Below are positions 7,094 to 10,990 of a stretch of DNA of 10,990 nt, piece after piece; positions within the stretch are counted from its first letter, which is position 1, and every line of letters begins with the position of its first letter. Below the pieces are notes generated by a model, which saw only the letters and a list, made by a program, of their open reading frames with translations, was not told where the DNA came from and made no database searches. This DNA is from Poriferisodalis sp964484385 (GTDB lineage: Bacteria; Actinomycetota; Acidimicrobiia; Acidimicrobiales; Poriferisodalaceae): the NCBI GenBank assembly GCA_964484385.1, contig CAZAFV010000087.1, positions 1 through 10,990 of the forward strand, written 5' to 3'. The translations under genes were made by a program, and so were the position numbers.

Positions 7094-7211
7094 CGAGCCT
7101 TCGCGTCAACTGAATCGTTGCGTTCCGCTCTTGTTCCCCGTGCTCATCTGGATCGGGCACACGGGCTGCTCGGGCCACGCGTCGCCTCACGGCTCAGCCC
7201 CCGCGCGCTAC

Positions 7212-7217
7212 TAGCGT
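7212..7217 (+). promoter_or_regulatory. Candidate -10 box of a leaderless dapB promoter
   Basis: TAGCGT lies exactly 7 bases before the GTG at 7225, the same hexamer and spacing as before ribF. Transcription would start on or next to that GTG. The box overlaps the other possible dapB start (GTG at 7216), which argues against that start. No -35 element is evident. Confidence 0.55.
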
Positions 7218-7224
7218 GACTGCC

Positions 7225-7992
7225 GTGAGAGTGCTGGTGTTCGGCGCGGGCGGGCGGATGGGTGCAACCGTCTGCGAGGCGGTTGCCGCCGATGCCGACC
7301 TGGAGCTGGCGGCCGGTGTGGATCCCGGCGCGCCAGGCCAGCGCGACGTCACCGACAGCATCGACATCGTCGCGTCGGTCGCCGACATCGACCCGGCGGG
7401 CCTCGATGTGGCGGTCGACTTCACCGTTGCCGCTGCTGCCCGCGAGAACCTGGCATGGTGCGCCGAGAGCGGCGTGCACGCCGTTGTCGGCACGAGCGGC
7501 CTCGACCCCGATGACTACGAGCGGTGCCGAGCTGCGTTCACCGCCAGCAATTGCCTCATCGCCCCGAACTTCGCCATCGGTGCGGTGCTCATGATGCGCT
7601 TTGCCGAGCTCGCCGCTCCGTTCTTCCCGACGGCCGAAGTGATCGAGCTTCATCACGACAACAAGGTGGATGCGCCCTCTGGAACCGCCATGCAGACCGT
7701 GCGTGCGATGGCAGAGGCCTCCGATGACTGGAGGCCAGATCCCACCCGTGACGAGGTGGTGCCGGGCGCGCGCGGCGGCAAGGGCCCCGGTGGCATTCCG
7801 GTTCACTCCGTCCGGCTGCGGGGGCTGGTGGCGCACCAGCAGGTGCTGCTGGGCACGGCCGGCGAGACGCTCACCATCCGCCACGACAGTCTGGACCGGG
7901 TGTCGTTCATGCCGGGTGTGCTGCTCGCCTGCAAGTCCATCGGCGAGTACCCCGGCGTCACGATCGGCCTCGATACGTACCTGCAGCTCTAG
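7225..7992 (+). CDS. dapB: 4-hydroxy-tetrahydrodipicolinate reductase DapB
   Basis: DapB uses NAD(P)H to reduce the product of DapA in the diaminopimelate/lysine pathway, which feeds peptidoglycan synthesis. The 255-residue product starts MRVLVFGAGGRMG, with the nucleotide-binding GxGGRMG at residues 7-13. It then shows VDFT, GTSGL, APNFAIGAVLMM, the catalytic ELHHDNKVDAPSGTA (His143 and Lys147 matching E. coli His159 and Lys163), and GARGGKGPGGIPVHSVRLRG. I chose GTG 7225 because a TAGCGT box sits 7 bases upstream and this gives the usual DapB N-terminus. GTG 7216 would add three residues but overlaps that box. In many actinobacteria a pitrilysin-like M16 protease gene separates pnp and dapB; it is absent here. 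The molybdoenzyme gene follows 14 bases after the stop and may share the transcript. Confidence 0.96.
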   Translation: MRVLVFGAGGRMGATVCEAVAADADLELAAGVDPGAPGQRDVTDSIDIVASVADIDPAGLDVAVDFTVAAAARENLAWCAESGVHAVVGTSGLDPDDYERCRAAFTASNCLIAPNFAIGAVLMMRFAELAAPFFPTAEVIELHHDNKVDAPSGTAMQTVRAMAEASDDWRPDPTRDEVVPGARGGKGPGGIPVHSVRLRGLVAHQQVLLGTAGETLTIRHDSLDRVSFMPGVLLACKSIGEYPGVTIGLDTYLQL

Positions 7993-8006
7993 TTCGTGCG
8001 GGGCCA

Positions 8007-9242
8007 ATGGTGACCGGGGCCGCGCAACCTCGACCGCTCTGGGAGTTTGCCCACGAGCGGGGGATGAGCCGGCGCCGGTTCCTCTGGCTGCTGTCGGCCG
8101 GCGGGGCATCGGCCGTGCTGGCCGCATGCACGGGCACCCGGGATCCGCTGGAGACTCCGGCGTCGACGGCCCCGGCCGTCGGGACGGCGCCATGGTTCAA
8201 GGATCCGGCGCCGTTCATCGTGCGCGGTACCGCAGGTCTCGAAGCCCGTCTCGAGAACATGGACGGACTGATCACGCCGGAGCGGTTCTTCTTCGTGCGG
8301 AACAATTCGGTCAGCCTCGATGTCGATGTCGATGGCTGGTCACTGAGCATCACCGGCGACGCCGTGCCCACGGCGCTTGAGCTGTCCTATGACGACGTGC
8401 TCGCCATGGAGAGCCGAACGCTGGAGGCGTACCTCGAATGCGCCGGGAACCACCGGGCCATGTTCGACCTGGTCAACGGCCAGGCGGCCGAGGGCACGCA
8501 GTGGGGCACCGGTGCTGTCGGCAATGCGACCTGGACCGGCGTGCCGCTCGCAGACGTGCTGCGCGAGGCGGGCGTCAGCGACGACGCCGTCAGCGTGATG
8601 CTGATCGGCATGGATGTCGACTCACCCGAGGCGGGTTTTCGCCGTGTGATCCCGGTGGCCAAGGCGATGGACCCCGACACGCTGCTGGTGCATGGCATGA
8701 ACGGCGCCACGCTGCCACGCGACCACGGCTACCCGCTCCGGGCGCTCGTCCCGGGCTGGGTGGGCAGCACAAGCATTAAGTGGCTGCGCCAAATCGTGGT
8801 CTCGACAGATCAGCAGTGGGCGCGAAACAACACCACGTCCTACGTGCTGATCGGCGATGCCTACCCGCCCGAGGGCCAAGCCGACGGCAAGGTAGCGACT
8901 ACCCAGACCATCAAGAGCGCGCTAGCGCTGCCGTGGCCGGCCGAACTCGACGCCGGCGAGCACCGCATCGGCGGCTACGCGCATTCACCGGCGGGCAGGA
9001 TCGCCGCAGTGGAATGGAGCGACGATTCGGGCCAATCGTGGCGCGAAGCGCAACTCGTGGGTCCACAGACGCGCCTCGGCTGGGCCCGATTCGAGTTCAC
9101 CTGGGATGCGCCCGCGGGCCGCCACACCGTGATGACCCGAGCCACCGATACCGCCAGCAACACCCAGCCCAAAAAGGTCCCCCACAACCGCAAGGGCTAC
9201 CTCTTCAACCAACCAGTGCCACACCCCATCAACGTCGTCTGA
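8007..9242 (+). CDS. Sulfite oxidase-family molybdopterin oxidoreductase, Tat-exported lipoprotein
   Basis: The 411-residue product has a Tat signal (SRRRFL, residues 21-26), a hydrophobic stretch and a lipobox LAAC ending at Cys41. It is therefore probably exported folded with its cofactor and lipid-anchored outside the membrane. The molybdopterin domain shows FFFVRNN (94-100) and ECAGNHR (144-150), where Cys145 should ligate molybdenum and Arg150 matches a substrate-pocket Arg of sulfite oxidase. WGTGAVGNATWTGVPL and DHGYPLRALVPGWVGSTSIKWL follow. The last ~110 residues fit the Ig-like Mo-co dimerisation domain (IAAVEWSDDSGQSW; FTWDAPAGRHTV). There is no haem domain, and no partner cytochrome gene lies in the window. 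An alternative ATG at 8064 would start directly at MSRRRFL. Substrate is inferred; sulfite is likely but another oxyanion or sulfoxide is possible. Only 14 bases separate it from dapB. Confidence 0.88.
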   Translation: MVTGAAQPRPLWEFAHERGMSRRRFLWLLSAGGASAVLAACTGTRDPLETPASTAPAVGTAPWFKDPAPFIVRGTAGLEARLENMDGLITPERFFFVRNNSVSLDVDVDGWSLSITGDAVPTALELSYDDVLAMESRTLEAYLECAGNHRAMFDLVNGQAAEGTQWGTGAVGNATWTGVPLADVLREAGVSDDAVSVMLIGMDVDSPEAGFRRVIPVAKAMDPDTLLVHGMNGATLPRDHGYPLRALVPGWVGSTSIKWLRQIVVSTDQQWARNNTTSYVLIGDAYPPEGQADGKVATTQTIKSALALPWPAELDAGEHRIGGYAHSPAGRIAAVEWSDDSGQSWREAQLVGPQTRLGWARFEFTWDAPAGRHTVMTRATDTASNTQPKKVPHNRKGYLFNQPVPHPINVV

Positions 9243-9251
9243 CCTTGGCGA

Positions 9252-9265
9252 GGCGCGCCCGCGCC
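9252..9265. terminator. Small GC hairpin between convergent genes, possible bidirectional terminator
   Basis: GGCGC (9252-9256) pairs with GCGCC (9261-9265) around GCCC, in the 39-base gap between the stops of the molybdoenzyme and RNase J genes. Convergent genes this close often share a terminator, but the stem is short and no T-run is present on either side. This is a weak call from position and symmetry only. Confidence 0.2.
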
Positions 9266-9281
9266 CGGCCCCAGCTGCTCC

Positions 9282-10958
9282 TCAGGCGAGGGGGATCACG
9301 GTGGCGGAGATCGCGGGGCGGCGGCGGGTGCGGTTGCCGACGAAGCGGCCGGTGGCGCGGCGGGTGACACGCTCGATCTCGTCGGTGTCAGGGCTTGGCC
9401 GTGACCCCTTGACGGCCTGTTCGACGGCTTGGGCGATCTCGTCGGAGAGGGCCTTGACGACATCGGCGTGCTTGGCGACGTCGAGCCAGCCTCGTGAGGC
9501 GATGTCGGGTGTTGCCGCCAGATGGCCCTTCCGGTCGAGCACCACGGTCACGTGCACGAATCCTGCCGTCAGGGCCAAGCGCTCGCCAATGACCTCAGTG
9601 TCGGGATCGTCGAGCGTCCCGTCCACGTAGTGGTACGGCGCGGGAACGCCGGCTCGGACCTGAAGTTCGTTGCCCTTGAGCGTGATCTGGGCGCCGTCGG
9701 TCAGCGTCAGCACCCGCTTGGCCTTCATGCCCGTCTCACGGGCAAGTCCGGCGTGGCGGGCCAGCATGTGGAACTCGCCCTCGATCGGCACGAACCAGCG
9801 CGGCCGGCATGCCTGATGCAGCTCGCGCAGCTCGTCGCGCTGGGCGTGCCCGGATGTGTGCACCAGCTCGTGCCCGTCGTGGATCACCTCGGCACCCTGG
9901 CGGGCCAGTCGCGACACCATGCGGAACACGGCTCGCTCGTTGCCCGGGATTGGATGACTTGACAGGATCACCGTGTCGTCGGCACCGGTCGTCACGTCGG
10001 AATGCGCTCCGCCGGCGATCTGCGACAGTGCCGCGCCGGGCTCGCCCTGGCTGCCCGTGCAGACGATGCAGACTTCGTCGGGATTGAAGCGGTCGAGCTG
10101 CTCGACACCGAACAGCGCACGGTCTGGAACATCGAGCACGCCGAGCTGGCGTGCGATGCGGACGTTGTTCACCATCGAACGACCTACCGGGACCACCACG
10201 CGGCCTTCGGATATGGCGGCGTCGCAGATCTGCTGGACCCGGTGCAGGTGGCTGGCGAAGCAGCTCACGATCAGTCGCCGGTCCAGGCGCTCGCTGAACA
10301 GCCGCCGCAGCGTTGCGCCGATCTCGGTCTCCGACGCGCTGCGGCCCGGCCGGTCGGCGTTGGTGGAATCGGCCATCAGCAGGGCGATGCCCTCGTCGCC
10401 CAGCGCCCGCAGGCGCTCGAGGTCGGTCAGCCGACCATCCACCGGAGAGGGGTCGATCTTGAAGTCGCCCGTGTGCACCAGTGCGCCGACCGGCGTGTGC
10501 AGCACGAGGCACAGGCTCTGAGGCACCGAGTGGGTGATCGGCAGTGCTTCGACATCGAACGGGCCGATGTTGCGGCGCTCGCCGTCGCCGATGACATGGA
10601 ACGACGTGCGGTCTGCCAAGCGTGCCTCGGTCACCTTGTGCTCGGCGAGCGCCATAGACAGGGCCGACCCGTACAGAGGAACCTCGATGCTGCGCAGGAA
10701 GTGGGGCACGCCGCCGAGGTGGTCTTCGTGGCCGTGGGTGACCACCAGTCCGACGATGTCGCGGGCACGCGAGTTAAGCCAGCCCATGTCGGGCAGCACG
10801 TGCTGGACGCCCGGCATGATCGCCGGGTCAGGAAACATCACCCCGAAATCGATGACGAGAAGCTTGCCGCTCTGCTCGACCACGGTGCAGTTGCGCCCGA
10901 CGTCGCCGAGCCAGCCCATAAACGTGACAGTGACGCTGCCGCTGTCGCCGCCACCCAT
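9282..10958 (-). CDS. rnj: Ribonuclease J (beta-CASP metallo-beta-lactamase RNase)
   Basis: RNase J is a zinc-dependent endoribonuclease and 5'-to-3' exoribonuclease in mRNA decay and rRNA maturation. The 558-residue product is of normal length. It opens with VTFMGWLGDVGRNCTVVE, then VIDFGVMFPD. The metal motif is THGHEDH with His75, His77, Asp79 and His80; His143 and Asp165 (HTGDFK) follow. The beta-CASP part has MADSTNA (195-201), TGSQGEPGAA (301-310), SSHPIPGNE, and HTSGHA with motif B His371. The motif C position, normally His in PxHGE, is Glu393 here (PIEGEF), which is unusual. A C-terminal domain follows, ending in TRRRPAISATVIPLA. The ATG at 10958 gives a short Gly-rich N-terminus before the conserved strand. 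Only 32 bases of upstream sequence are visible, with no clear Shine-Dalgarno sequence or promoter. It converges with the molybdoenzyme gene. Confidence 0.96.
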   Translation of the reverse strand: MGGGDSGSVTVTFMGWLGDVGRNCTVVEQSGKLLVIDFGVMFPDPAIMPGVQHVLPDMGWLNSRARDIVGLVVTHGHEDHLGGVPHFLRSIEVPLYGSALSMALAEHKVTEARLADRTSFHVIGDGERRNIGPFDVEALPITHSVPQSLCLVLHTPVGALVHTGDFKIDPSPVDGRLTDLERLRALGDEGIALLMADSTNADRPGRSASETEIGATLRRLFSERLDRRLIVSCFASHLHRVQQICDAAISEGRVVVPVGRSMVNNVRIARQLGVLDVPDRALFGVEQLDRFNPDEVCIVCTGSQGEPGAALSQIAGGAHSDVTTGADDTVILSSHPIPGNERAVFRMVSRLARQGAEVIHDGHELVHTSGHAQRDELRELHQACRPRWFVPIEGEFHMLARHAGLARETGMKAKRVLTLTDGAQITLKGNELQVRAGVPAPYHYVDGTLDDPDTEVIGERLALTAGFVHVTVVLDRKGHLAATPDIASRGWLDVAKHADVVKALSDEIAQAVEQAVKGSRPSPDTDEIERVTRRATGRFVGNRTRRRPAISATVIPLA

Positions 10959-10990
10959 GGCGCTGTGCGCAGGCGCTTGCCGTGTTCGGC

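Noticed and set aside
7144..8193. Open frame of 349 codons on the - strand, antisense to dapB
   Set aside because: dapB on the + strand is unambiguous, and the antisense product shows no domain or plausible start signal.
10959..10990. Promoter or neighbouring gene upstream of rnj
   Set aside because: Only 32 bases are available, with GCGC-rich symmetry but no TAnnnT box at leaderless spacing and no Shine-Dalgarno sequence, so nothing can be supported.

Overview
This window is chromosomal DNA from a high-GC bacterium, most likely an actinobacterium (Actinomycetota). Three things point there: the gene order infB-rbfA-truB-ribF-rpsO-pnp-dapB followed by an RNase J gene, TAnnnT-type -10 boxes placed exactly where leaderless transcripts would begin, and strong G/C preference at third codon positions. 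The short RbfA and the RNase J details suggest a lineage away from Streptomyces and Mycobacterium, perhaps Acidimicrobiia, but that class-level guess is weak.

Positions 1-3060 hold the end of a translation-factor operon: the 3' part of infB (initiation factor 2), rbfA (30S maturation factor) and truB (tRNA pseudouridine-55 synthase), all on the + strand with gaps of 15 and 5 bases. ribF (FAD synthase/riboflavin kinase, 3098-4042) follows and appears to have its own leaderless promoter. A hairpin-rich gap of 185 bases then holds a probable terminator, an extended -10 promoter and a structured leader of about 100 nt in front of rpsO (ribosomal protein S15). pnp (polynucleotide phosphorylase, with a long charged C-terminal tail) comes 33 bases later and is probably co-transcribed with rpsO.

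After a 168-base gap comes dapB (lysine/diaminopimelate synthesis), again with a leaderless-type promoter. Close behind it is a sulfite-oxidase-family molybdoenzyme with a Tat plus lipoprotein signal, so exported and membrane-anchored. The last gene, RNase J (9282-10958), lies on the - strand and converges on the molybdoenzyme gene. All but 32 bases of the right end are coding.

Most of the window is ordinary housekeeping: translation initiation, ribosome and tRNA maturation, RNA decay (PNPase and RNase J), flavin synthesis and cell-wall/lysine synthesis. No mobile elements, CRISPR arrays, tRNAs or rRNAs were seen. The points worth a second look are a Glu in place of the usual metal-binding motif C His in RNase J, the identical TAGCGT-N7-start arrangement in front of ribF and dapB, the rpsO leader with competing stems, and the PNPase tail.
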